From contig CAJUDO010000038.1 in assembly GCA_910585405.1 (NCBI GenBank), forward strand, positions 1 to 23,642: a stretch of 23,642 nt of DNA, in the 5' to 3' direction. The DNA is from an uncultured Peptococcaceae bacterium (GTDB taxonomy: Bacteria; Bacillota; Peptococcia; Peptococcales; Peptococcaceae). Numbering within the stretch: the stretch's first letter is position 1; each line of letters opens with the position of its first letter. The translations under genes were made by a program, and so were the position numbers. Below the pieces are notes generated by a model. The model ran no database searches. It had not been told where the DNA came from and worked only from the letters and a program-made list of their open reading frames with translations. Shown in pieces: positions 14,933 to 21,372 of the stretch.

Positions 14933-16348
14933 TTACGCCAGTTCATAGGGCTGCAATACCAGTTTGATTGCCCAGGCAGGTACCTTGGGACTGCTGTAAT
15001 CATCCTGCACAAAAACAAAAGCCGTTTTGTAACGGGGTTGTTGTTCGGGGAAAATCCCTTGACCGTCAGTAAAGTAAATCATTCCTTTCAAATTTGTAAA
15101 ATGATGCTCCCGAATTAGTTCCTCCACACGACGAAATACCGGACGAAAATCCGTGCCGCCAGAGCCTTTCAGCTGCATTGTCGCCAAATAACGGTCAAAC
15201 TCCTCTTTTGAAGTAATTTGTACATCTTCTTGAATCACTGCATCGCATTGCATGATGTGCAGATTGATCTTGGTAAAAAAATTCTCCTGCTGCATTAAAA
15301 TATTATAGGTTTTCTGTACAAAACACTGTACCTGTTCTCCACTCACCGAGCCCGATGTATCAATGGCAATCACAAACTCTTTGATTCGCTTGACATCTTT
15401 ATACTCCAGCGGTTCAATCAAAGGCACATTTTTATAAAGCTCCAGGCCGTAGGTGTAAAAAACATAGTCAAACTCATCGTCATTGACCTGCATTACTTCC
15501 CCCAGCGCAGCAAATTTTTGCAAAAATGCTGCATAGTCATACCGCTCTCTGTTTACCGCCGCCAAATTCTGCATCAGGCCCAAAGCCCTGTCCCCAGTAC
15601 TTTTAGAAAAGGTTTCCAGATCGATTTCTATTTGCTGGGCAATCTGCTCCCATTGTTCCTTCAGCTGCTTTCTCGCCTGCGCCATGCGGTCAATGGCATC
15701 ATTGTCCGGATCTGCGCCGACAGCACCTTCCTTGTCCGATTCTGCCTCTTCCGTAGAGCTGCGCTCTCCCTGTTCATTCCATTCATCTGTCACCGAAGCA
15801 ATATACCAGGCATCATGCTCATCGGCCCAAAACAGCTTGGGCAACCGCACCATATCCTCCTCACCAGGCTGATGCCGCAAAAGATAATGATAAACCTTCT
15901 CCGCCGTAAGCTGTCCTACTGCTTGGCGAATGGGCAACAATACATGCTGCTGCGCTTCCTCTCTGGCCACCTGGGTGCAGGATACGCCCAGCTCTGTAAT
16001 CATATTTTCTACTGCCATATCGCAGGCCAAACTCCATAACGGCTGATTCACCCGCAAATCCACATAAAAATGTTGAAAAATGCAATGCAGCACAACATGC
16101 AGATAACTGCGCACCGCCATATTTTTCTCTTTGGCATAGCAGTGAAGTATATAAACTGGGTCATAAAGCATCCGCGTTCCATCCGTAGCTAAAGGCCATG
16201 TAGAAGGCAGCAGCTCCAGCCGACTCAACGAAGAATTGAGAAAACGCAGTTTTACTGCCAGCGTATCTCGCGAAAATCGCATAACCTCTTGTGCCAGTTC
16301 CTCTATTTTTTCCACCTGTACACAATCCGGCACGATCATCAGCAACAC
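14933..16348 (-). CDS. VWA-like / DUF2201 putative metallopeptidase-domain protein
   Basis: 471 residues, two domains. The N-terminal part (about 20-180) is the putative metallopeptidase-like domain of DUF2201 proteins; its helix reads His84-V-V-L-His88 with His93, so the catalytic glutamate of HExxH is missing. The C-terminal part (about 320-470) is a VWA-like domain with a MIDAS: DTSGS (330-334), Thr399 in GSGGTDFRP and Asp428 in FTDGQG. An acidic Ser/Glu-rich hinge with coiled coil (190-245) joins them. MIDAS domains bind metal and protein partners, and this is the expected partner of the adjacent MoxR ATPase. The start is GTG at 16348 (GGGAG upstream) or ATG at 16339 (GAGG 8 nt upstream); both are plausible. 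It is the first gene of the operon-like run. Confidence 0.88.
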   Translation of the reverse strand: MLLMIVPDCVQVEKIEELAQEVMRFSRDTLAVKLRFLNSSLSRLELLPSTWPLATDGTRMLYDPVYILHCYAKEKNMAVRSYLHVVLHCIFQHFYVDLRVNQPLWSLACDMAVENMITELGVSCTQVAREEAQQHVLLPIRQAVGQLTAEKVYHYLLRHQPGEEDMVRLPKLFWADEHDAWYIASVTDEWNEQGERSSTEEAESDKEGAVGADPDNDAIDRMAQARKQLKEQWEQIAQQIEIDLETFSKSTGDRALGLMQNLAAVNRERYDYAAFLQKFAALGEVMQVNDDEFDYVFYTYGLELYKNVPLIEPLEYKDVKRIKEFVIAIDTSGSVSGEQVQCFVQKTYNILMQQENFFTKINLHIMQCDAVIQEDVQITSKEEFDRYLATMQLKGSGGTDFRPVFRRVEELIREHHFTNLKGMIYFTDGQGIFPEQQPRYKTAFVFVQDDYSSPKVPAWAIKLVLQPYELA

Positions 16349-16388
16349 CTCTTTCTCCCATAAAGATTCTTTCTTGTTTCATACCCCA

Positions 16389-16417
16389 ATTATTCACTTT
16401 CTATTACAACTTTCCAA
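16389..16417 (-). promoter_or_regulatory. Promoter of the VWA-MoxR-LRR operon
   Basis: On the minus strand, TTGGAA (16412-16417), a 17-nt spacer and AATAAT (16389-16394). The leader would be about 35 nt. Confidence 0.5.
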
Positions 16418-16436
16418 CACGAAATGAAAAAGAGTG

Positions 16437-16452
16437 TGTTTTGTTCAAAACA
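16437..16452. promoter_or_regulatory. Perfect palindrome upstream of the operon promoter
   Basis: TGTTTTG-TT-CAAAACA: 7-bp arms with a 2-bp centre, lying 20 bp upstream of the -35 box of the VWA gene. The place and shape suit an activator or repressor site. The regulator is unknown; the small HTH protein encoded next door is one candidate. Confidence 0.45.
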
Positions 16453-16477
16453 TAACATTTAAATATTCTATATATTC

Positions 16478-16571
16478 AAAAAACGGCTTCTGCCCTGTCA
16501 TCACCTGCCTCCATTCGCTAAAATCAATTTTATCGAATGGAGATAGCACAAAAGAACATCCGCCGTTTTTT
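16478..16571 (-). terminator. Nested stem-loop element, probable terminator of the HTH gene
   Basis: Outer arms AAAAAACGGC (16478-16487) and GCCGTTTTTT (16562-16571) enclose a second hairpin of 16 bp with one mismatch and a 2-nt loop (CTCCATTCGCTAAAAT at 16509-16524 against 16527-16542). Read on minus it ends in GCCG plus six T, so it can terminate the HTH gene, whose stop codon lies in the outer arm. The nested form is unusual for a plain terminator and could be a small palindromic repeat element. Confidence 0.55.
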
Positions 16572-16831
16572 TAACTATTATAAGGTTCCTGCGCTGTCAC
16601 ATTGCGCATTACCCTCAAAAATTGCAATACCTCATCATCGGAAAGCAACGCCAACAGCAAAACCAGAGCAGCAGCCGAAAATGTATATTCTTCATTTTTC
16701 AGCCTGTTATAATTTCGCGCTGTCATATGCAGACATGCGGCCATCCGTTCCTGTGTATATCGTTGCTTTATACGATATTGCTCTGCCAGCTGAAATAAAT
16801 ATGGTCTAAACATAACTGTATAGGAATGCAT
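16571..16831 (-). CDS. Small XRE-like helix-turn-helix protein
   Basis: 86 residues. YRIKQRYTQERMAACLHMTARNYNRLKNEEYTFSAAALVLLLALL (about 19-63) follows the XRE/Cro helix-turn-helix pattern: 'TQERMA' then a recognition helix 'TARNYNRLKN'. The remainder is a short helical tail. There is no ligand domain, so it would act as a dimeric DNA-binding protein, or it may be an atypical member that lost DNA binding. AAAGGAG lies 11 nt before the ATG. It stands alone between the mqo gene and the VWA operon, transcribed in the same direction but separated by the stem-loop at 16478-16571. Confidence 0.65.
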   Translation of the reverse strand: MHSYTVMFRPYLFQLAEQYRIKQRYTQERMAACLHMTARNYNRLKNEEYTFSAAALVLLLALLSDDEVLQFLRVMRNVTAQEPYNS

Positions 16832-16866
16832 GATCGTATCTTCTCCTTTTTCAATAACCTATGGAG

Positions 16867-16872
16867 ATTATA
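16867..16872 (-). promoter_or_regulatory. -10 box of the HTH gene
   Basis: A perfect TATAAT on the minus strand about 36 nt before the ATG. I could not find a convincing -35 at the right distance. Confidence 0.35.
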
Positions 16873-16987
16873 CTTTCTTCCTAACCACGAGAACAGGTAG
16901 CGCTCTCCTGCTTTTCAAAAGTTCCTTGTGAAATTCTGTTCCGCAAGCAGTTATCCTATCCTTATTTATATCTATATTCCTTTTTTT

Positions 16988-17015
16988 CTGTCAAATAGGC
17001 AAAGCTATTTGGCAG
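16988..17015. repeat. Hairpin just after mqo
   Basis: CTGTCAAATAG (16988-16998) pairs with CTATTTGGCAG (17005-17015): 11 bp with one G-U pair and a 6-nt loop. It begins 5 nt beyond the mqo stop. On the minus strand it is followed by A, not T, so it is an RNA-stabilising or Rho-linked end rather than a classical terminator. Confidence 0.45.
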
Positions 17016-17020
17016 GAACC

Positions 17021-18499
17021 TTATTTTAAACCCAACGCCCTAGCTGTGCTGCGCTCTATTTCTCTGAACAATTCAGGATTTTCCTCCAAAGAAATGCCAT
17101 AAGAAGGAATCATTTCTTTAATTTTAGGCTGCCATTGTGCAAAATCCTGTGGGAAGCAGCGGCTCAATACATTCAGCATAGCGTGCACTGCTGTGGATGC
17201 CCCAGGAGAAGCGCCCAACAATGCAGCTACCGTACCATCCGCAGAAGTCACTACCTCTGTGCCAAATTGTAAGGTGCCCTTGCCGCCTTCCTTGGTTTCC
17301 TTGATCACCTGTACTCGCTGACCTGCCACCAACAGTTCCCAATCTTCCAGCTTTGCTGTCGGCACAAATACCTGCAGCTCTTTCAAACGCTGCTTGTCTG
17401 TTAAAAGCAATTGCTGAATCAAATATTTTTCCAGACCGAACTCCTTCAACCCAGACATAATCATGTTCAACAGATTGTGCGGTTTGATAGATAAAAACAA
17501 ATCCAGCAAAGAGCCATTTTTCAAAAATTTCGGTGAAAATCCAGCAAACGGTCCAAAGAGTAAGGATTCTTCGCCATTGATATATCGCGTATCCAAATGG
17601 GGAACTGACATAGGAGGCGCGCCCACTTTTGCCTTACTGTATACCTTGGCATGATGTCGTTTTACGATTTCCGGATCCTTGCAGACCATAAACAAACCGC
17701 TGATAGGGAATCCGCCGATCCCCTTTCCTTCCGAGATCCCTGATTTCTGCAAAATAGGCAGACTGCCGCCGCCGGCTCCGATAAAGACAAATTTGGCGAC
17801 ATGGGTTTCTATACGCGGACTTTTTCCATTGCGCACCTTCAATTCCCATAAACCGTCACCGTTGCGTTTCATATCTTTTACATTGCAATTATAGCGCACA
17901 GTAACGCCCTGTTCCTGCAAGTTGTCAATCAACATACGTGTCAATGCGCCAAAATTTACATCTGTACCCATTTCGCTGCGTGTAGCCGCAATGGGATCGC
18001 TGCTGGTGTGCCCGTCCATAATGAGAGGCACCCATTCAGTCAGTTTTTCTCTGTCTTCAGTATATTCCATTCCCTGAAACAGAGGATTTTGCGATAACGC
18101 CTCATAGCGCTTGCGTAAAAATTTTACATTTTTCTCCCCTTCTACCAAACTCATATGGGGAACTGACATAATAAAATCATGGGGATCCTGCAATAAGTTT
18201 TTGCCAACCAAATAAGACCAAAACTGACGGGACAGCTGAAACTGCTCATTAATCCGCACAGCCTTGGAAATATCCATGGTGCCGTCCTTCTTCTCTACAG
18301 TATAATTCAATTCACATAATGCATTGTGTCCCGTACCTGCATTATTCCATTCATTGGTACTTTCTGCACCAGCTTCCGATAATTGTTCAAAAATTGTGAT
18401 ATTCCACTCTGGTGCCAATTCTTTCAGCATGGCTCCCAATGTGGCGCTCATAATTCCGGCGCCAATCAAAACCACATCGCTTTGCCCGTCTTTTTTCAT
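17021..18499 (-). CDS. mqo: Malate:quinone oxidoreductase
   Basis: 492 residues from the chosen start, the normal Mqo length. The N-terminal Rossmann motif VVLIGAGIMSATLG binds FAD. Further family blocks are NEWNNAGTGHNALCELNYT, the Mqo-type IAATRSEMGTDVNFG and the C-terminal GASPGASTAVHAML. The enzyme is a peripheral membrane FAD protein that oxidises malate to oxaloacetate and passes electrons to quinone, without NAD. Start: the frame is open to 18535, but ATG at 18499 (MKKDGQSDVV) matches where family proteins begin and has AGAAGGA upstream. It is a single gene. Its presence points to a menaquinone-based electron chain in the host. The next-door genes give no metabolic context. Confidence 0.95.
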   Translation of the reverse strand: MKKDGQSDVVLIGAGIMSATLGAMLKELAPEWNITIFEQLSEAGAESTNEWNNAGTGHNALCELNYTVEKKDGTMDISKAVRINEQFQLSRQFWSYLVGKNLLQDPHDFIMSVPHMSLVEGEKNVKFLRKRYEALSQNPLFQGMEYTEDREKLTEWVPLIMDGHTSSDPIAATRSEMGTDVNFGALTRMLIDNLQEQGVTVRYNCNVKDMKRNGDGLWELKVRNGKSPRIETHVAKFVFIGAGGGSLPILQKSGISEGKGIGGFPISGLFMVCKDPEIVKRHHAKVYSKAKVGAPPMSVPHLDTRYINGEESLLFGPFAGFSPKFLKNGSLLDLFLSIKPHNLLNMIMSGLKEFGLEKYLIQQLLLTDKQRLKELQVFVPTAKLEDWELLVAGQRVQVIKETKEGGKGTLQFGTEVVTSADGTVAALLGASPGASTAVHAMLNVLSRCFPQDFAQWQPKIKEMIPSYGISLEENPELFREIERSTARALGLK

Positions 18500-18592
18500 G
18501 CTCCACTCATTCCTTCTAAAAAGATTAAACATCATGATTTGTTATCGTTCCTACTACTGCCACCTTGATAAAAAACCATTTTATAGTTCTTT

Positions 18593-18621
18593 ATCTTACT
18601 ACATTTTTTTTCCCTTGTAAA
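18593..18621 (-). promoter_or_regulatory. Promoter of mqo
   Basis: On the minus strand, TTTACA (18616-18621), a 17-nt spacer and TAAGAT (18593-18598). A perfect TTGACA further upstream (near 18632-18637) has no matching -10. The leader is about 90 nt. Confidence 0.5.
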
Positions 18622-18657
18622 TGAGAAAGTCATGTCAAAATTCCTATTTCTCAATTC

Positions 18658-18671
18658 TGAAAACGCGAAAA
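18658..18671. promoter_or_regulatory. Weak cre-like site between mqo and the response regulator gene
   Basis: TGAAAACGCGAAAA fits the CcpA cre consensus TGWAANCGNTNWCA except at two positions. It lies about 37 bp upstream of the mqo -35. It is too degenerate to be firm, but the position makes sense for a carbon-metabolism gene. Confidence 0.2.
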
Positions 18672-18743
18672 TAAGCAAGTTTCCCCAACACATTTTCAAC
18701 GTTGGTATTTATTCTGCTGTTGATGGCATTCTCCCCCTTTGCA

Positions 18744-18752
18744 TGCTATAAT
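18744..18752 (+). promoter_or_regulatory. Extended -10 promoter of the two-component genes
   Basis: TGCTATAAT at 18744-18752 is a perfect extended -10; the -35 is poor. The leader (about 74 nt) contains TTGCAG (18770-18775) pairing with CTGCAA (18787-18792) around a stray AGGAGG, which has no start codon after it. Confidence 0.55.
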
Positions 18753-18832
18753 AAACAGAGAAAAAACATTGCAGGAGGACAAAATCTGCAAGACCTATAC
18801 GTTCTCCATCATTTCACACAAGGAGCAACAAT

Positions 18833-19504
18833 ATGTATCGTATCTTACTGATTGAAGATGATTTTGCCTTAGCGCAAATCATGAAAAAACAAATCGAGCC
18901 GTGGGGCAACGAGGTTCGGCTGATCACCGACTTTCAAAACGTCATGCCTATCTTTATCGAATATCGTCCCCATTTGGTTCTGGTGGACATCATGCTGCCA
19001 TTTTACAACGGATACCATTGGTGCAGTGAAATCCGTAAAATCTCCAACGTACCAGTCGTATTTATCTCTTCGGCGTCTGACAATATGAACATTGTGATGG
19101 CAATGAATATGGGCGGGGACGATTTTATCCCCAAGCCGGTAGAGCCCAATGTCATGAATGCAAAGCTTCAGGCAATTCTCCGGCGGGCATATAATATGAC
19201 AAGCGCCGCGCCGGTATTGGAGCATCGGGGAGCGATTCTGGACCTCAATGATAACACACTTAGCTTTGCGGGAAAGAAAATAGAGCTGACAAAAAACGAA
19301 TTTCGCATCTTGCAGACATTGATGGAGAACAAAGGAAAAATCGTCACCCGTGATACCTTGATGATGAAGCTCTGGCAGGATGATTGTTATGTCGAAGAAA
19401 ATACCTTGACGGTCAATGTCACAAGACTGCGCAAAAAACTGGAGAAAGCCGGTCTCTGTGATTTTATTGCCACAAAGGTGGGAAGCGGGTATCTCATTTC
19501 ATGA
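18833..19504 (+). CDS. OmpR-family response regulator (BceR-like)
   Basis: 223 residues. The receiver domain (1-115) has the acidic pair ED/D near residues 8-10, phospho-acceptor Asp52 in LVLVDIMLP, Ser79/Ser80 in FISS and Lys101 in FIPKPVEP. The winged-helix DNA-binding domain (about 130-223) has LTKNEFRILQTLMENKGKIVTRDTLM and the recognition part NTLTVNVTRLRKKLE, typical of BceR. In the known system the phosphorylated regulator switches on the adjacent ABC transporter genes in response to cell-wall-active peptides. The stop overlaps the kinase start (ATGA), so the two are co-translated. The ribosome site AAGGAG lies 7 nt before the ATG. Confidence 0.92.
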   Translation: MYRILLIEDDFALAQIMKKQIEPWGNEVRLITDFQNVMPIFIEYRPHLVLVDIMLPFYNGYHWCSEIRKISNVPVVFISSASDNMNIVMAMNMGGDDFIPKPVEPNVMNAKLQAILRRAYNMTSAAPVLEHRGAILDLNDNTLSFAGKKIELTKNEFRILQTLMENKGKIVTRDTLMMKLWQDDCYVEENTLTVNVTRLRKKLEKAGLCDFIATKVGSGYLIS

Positions 19505-20493
19505 AAAAACAATTATGGTTCTTTTTAAAGGAAAAACGATATGTACTATTGCTTTTTTGTCTGTTTTTCATACTCTTTGCCCTGGTCTATAACCTATACG
19601 CCGTAAAATGGGAAGCATATTTTTATGCATCCACTCTGTGCGTCTCTGCCGGCCTGATCCTGCTGACAATTCAGCTGCTTCGCTTCTTAAGCAGCCATAG
19701 AGAACGGCAGATAAAAGTTTCATCCATTGAACAGGAGTATGAAACCCTTTTCCCACCGAAAACATTGCTCGAGCAAGATTATCAGGAAATGGTGGCCATA
19801 CTGGGCCGCCGTTGTCAGGAGTTATCCACCGCATATCAAACTGAGCGGCAGGACAGCCTGGACTACTATACCACCTGGGCCCATCAAATCAAAACCCCAA
19901 TCACAGTCATGCAGATGATCCTAAAAGCCGAAGACACCGAGGAACACCAGATGCTGTCGGCAGAGCTGTTCCGTATCGAGCAGTATGTAGAAATGGTACT
20001 GAGCTATATCAGGCTGGGCAGTGAAACCAATGATTTCGTTTTTGAGGAATATGCACTGGATGAATTGATTCGTCAGAGCATCCGCAAGTATGCTCCCCAA
20101 TTTATCCGCAAAAAAATCAGACTAAATTATGAGCCAACTGCGGCAACGGTATTAACTGACGAAAAATGGCTCTGCTTTATCTTGGAACAGCTGCTGTCCA
20201 ATGCAGTCAAGTACACCTACCAGGGAAGTGTGGCCATTTCTGTTTCTCCTCAAAAGGTGCTGACCATTAGAGACAGCGGCATCGGCATTGCTTCCGAGGA
20301 CTTACCGAGAATCTTTGAAAAAGGCTTCACCGGCTACAACGGCCGTACCGACAAAAAATCAACCGGATTGGGCCTATACTTGAGCAAGCAGGCCGCAGAT
20401 AAGTTGGGCATCCAGATTTCCGCAGTTTCGCAGCCGGGACAAGGCACCGCAATTTCTCTGGATTTGTCCTCAAAAAATCTGGAAATAGAGTAA
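19501..20493 (+). CDS. Intramembrane-sensing histidine kinase (BceS-like)
   Basis: 330 residues. Two membrane helices (about 14-34 and 41-61) are separated by only a few residues, so there is no extracellular sensor domain, the hallmark of BceS-type kinases. The DHp helix carries His128 in YTTWAHQIKTPITVM. The ATPase domain shows the N box EQLLSNAVKY, G1 DSGIGI, F FEKGFTG and G2 STGLGLYL. In characterised systems this kinase does not sense the drug itself but reads transport flux through the BceAB complex. The ATG overlaps the regulator stop by 4 nt; the gap to the ABC genes carries a separate regulated promoter. Confidence 0.93.
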   Translation: MKKQLWFFLKEKRYVLLLFCLFFILFALVYNLYAVKWEAYFYASTLCVSAGLILLTIQLLRFLSSHRERQIKVSSIEQEYETLFPPKTLLEQDYQEMVAILGRRCQELSTAYQTERQDSLDYYTTWAHQIKTPITVMQMILKAEDTEEHQMLSAELFRIEQYVEMVLSYIRLGSETNDFVFEEYALDELIRQSIRKYAPQFIRKKIRLNYEPTAATVLTDEKWLCFILEQLLSNAVKYTYQGSVAISVSPQKVLTIRDSGIGIASEDLPRIFEKGFTGYNGRTDKKSTGLGLYLSKQAADKLGIQISAVSQPGQGTAISLDLSSKNLEIE

Positions 20494-20510
20494 AAATCAC
20501 GACCTTACAA

Positions 20511-20564
20511 AAATGTCACATGCACAGGCCGAAATGTCACCCCAATCAATGTTGGCATTTCGGC
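20511..20564. promoter_or_regulatory. Direct and inverted repeats upstream of the ABC genes (putative BceR operator)
   Basis: AAATGTCAC occurs at 20511-20519 and again at 20532-20540, start to start 21 bp (two helical turns). The second copy is part of an inverted repeat GCCGAAATG (20529-20537) with CATTTCGGC (20556-20564). Side-by-side sites one or two turns apart just upstream of -35 are typical for OmpR-family activators. The inverted repeat followed by TCTTTTGTT could also form a weak terminator for the regulator-kinase transcript. Confidence 0.55.
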
Positions 20565-20578
20565 TCTTTTGTTAGAAT
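20552..20578 (+). promoter_or_regulatory. Promoter of the ABC transporter genes
   Basis: TTGGCA (20552-20557) and TAGAAT (20573-20578) are separated by only 15 nt. A short spacer like this suits a promoter that needs an activator, in keeping with the repeats just upstream. Confidence 0.5.
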
Positions 20579-20607
20579 AGAGCCATCAAAACAAGGAGGT
20601 ATGTTTC

Positions 20608-21372
20608 ATGGCATTCTTAGAAGTGAAAAGTCTGAAAAAAATTTATACTGCCCGTTTTAGTGGCAACCAAGTGCAGGCTCTGTCTAACGTGAATTTTTCA
20701 GTGGAGCAGGGAGAATATGTAGCGATTATGGGAGAATCGGGCTCCGGCAAGACGACTCTGCTCAACATCCTGGCGGCGCTGGACCGTCCCACCAGCGGAC
20801 AAATCTTTCTGAACGGCAAAGACCTTGGCGGTATTCGAGAAAAGGAGCTGGCAGCCTTTCGGCGGGAACATCTTGGATTTGTCTTTCAGGAATTCAATCT
20901 TTTGGACACCTTTTCCGTGAAAGATAATATCTTTCTGCCTTTGGTCCTCAGCGGAACCAGCTTAGCAGAAATGGAGAACCGGCTGAACTCCATCGTCCAG
21001 GAGCTTGGCATTGCCGATTTGCTGAACAAATATCCCTATGAGATTTCGGGAGGGCAAAAGCAGCGAGTCGCTGTTGCAAGAGCGTTGATCACCAAGCCCC
21101 AGATGATTTTGGCGGATGAACCGACAGGCGCTTTGGATTCCCGCTCAACGGATGATTTGCTGGAGACCTTCCGCAAAGTCAATGCACAGGGACAGACTAT
21201 TCTGATGGTGACCCACTCGGTAAAAGCCGCCAGTCACGCCAATCGGGTGTTGTTTATCAAAGATGGGGAAGTATTTCATCAGCTTTACCGCGGGGAAGGA
21301 ACCAACGAACAGCTCTACCAGAAAATTTCTGACACGCTCACTGTGCTGGCGACAGGTGGTGAACAACGATGA
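20608..21372 (+). CDS. ABC transporter ATP-binding protein (BceA-like)
   Basis: 254 residues, complete nucleotide-binding domain: Walker A GESGSGKT (about 42-49), Q loop VFQEFNLLDTF, signature ISGGQKQRVAVARAL, Walker B MILADEPTGALDS and the H-loop His of MVTHSVKAASHANRVLFIKDGE. It belongs to the MacB/LolD/BceA class that powers FtsX-type permeases. In the Bce pathway it drives removal of peptide antibiotics from their lipid targets and also supplies the sensory signal to the kinase. AAGGAGGT (20593-20600) is a near-perfect ribosome site. Its stop overlaps the permease start (ATGA). Confidence 0.95.
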   Translation: MAFLEVKSLKKIYTARFSGNQVQALSNVNFSVEQGEYVAIMGESGSGKTTLLNILAALDRPTSGQIFLNGKDLGGIREKELAAFRREHLGFVFQEFNLLDTFSVKDNIFLPLVLSGTSLAEMENRLNSIVQELGIADLLNKYPYEISGGQKQRVAVARALITKPQMILADEPTGALDSRSTDDLLETFRKVNAQGQTILMVTHSVKAASHANRVLFIKDGEVFHQLYRGEGTNEQLYQKISDTLTVLATGGEQR

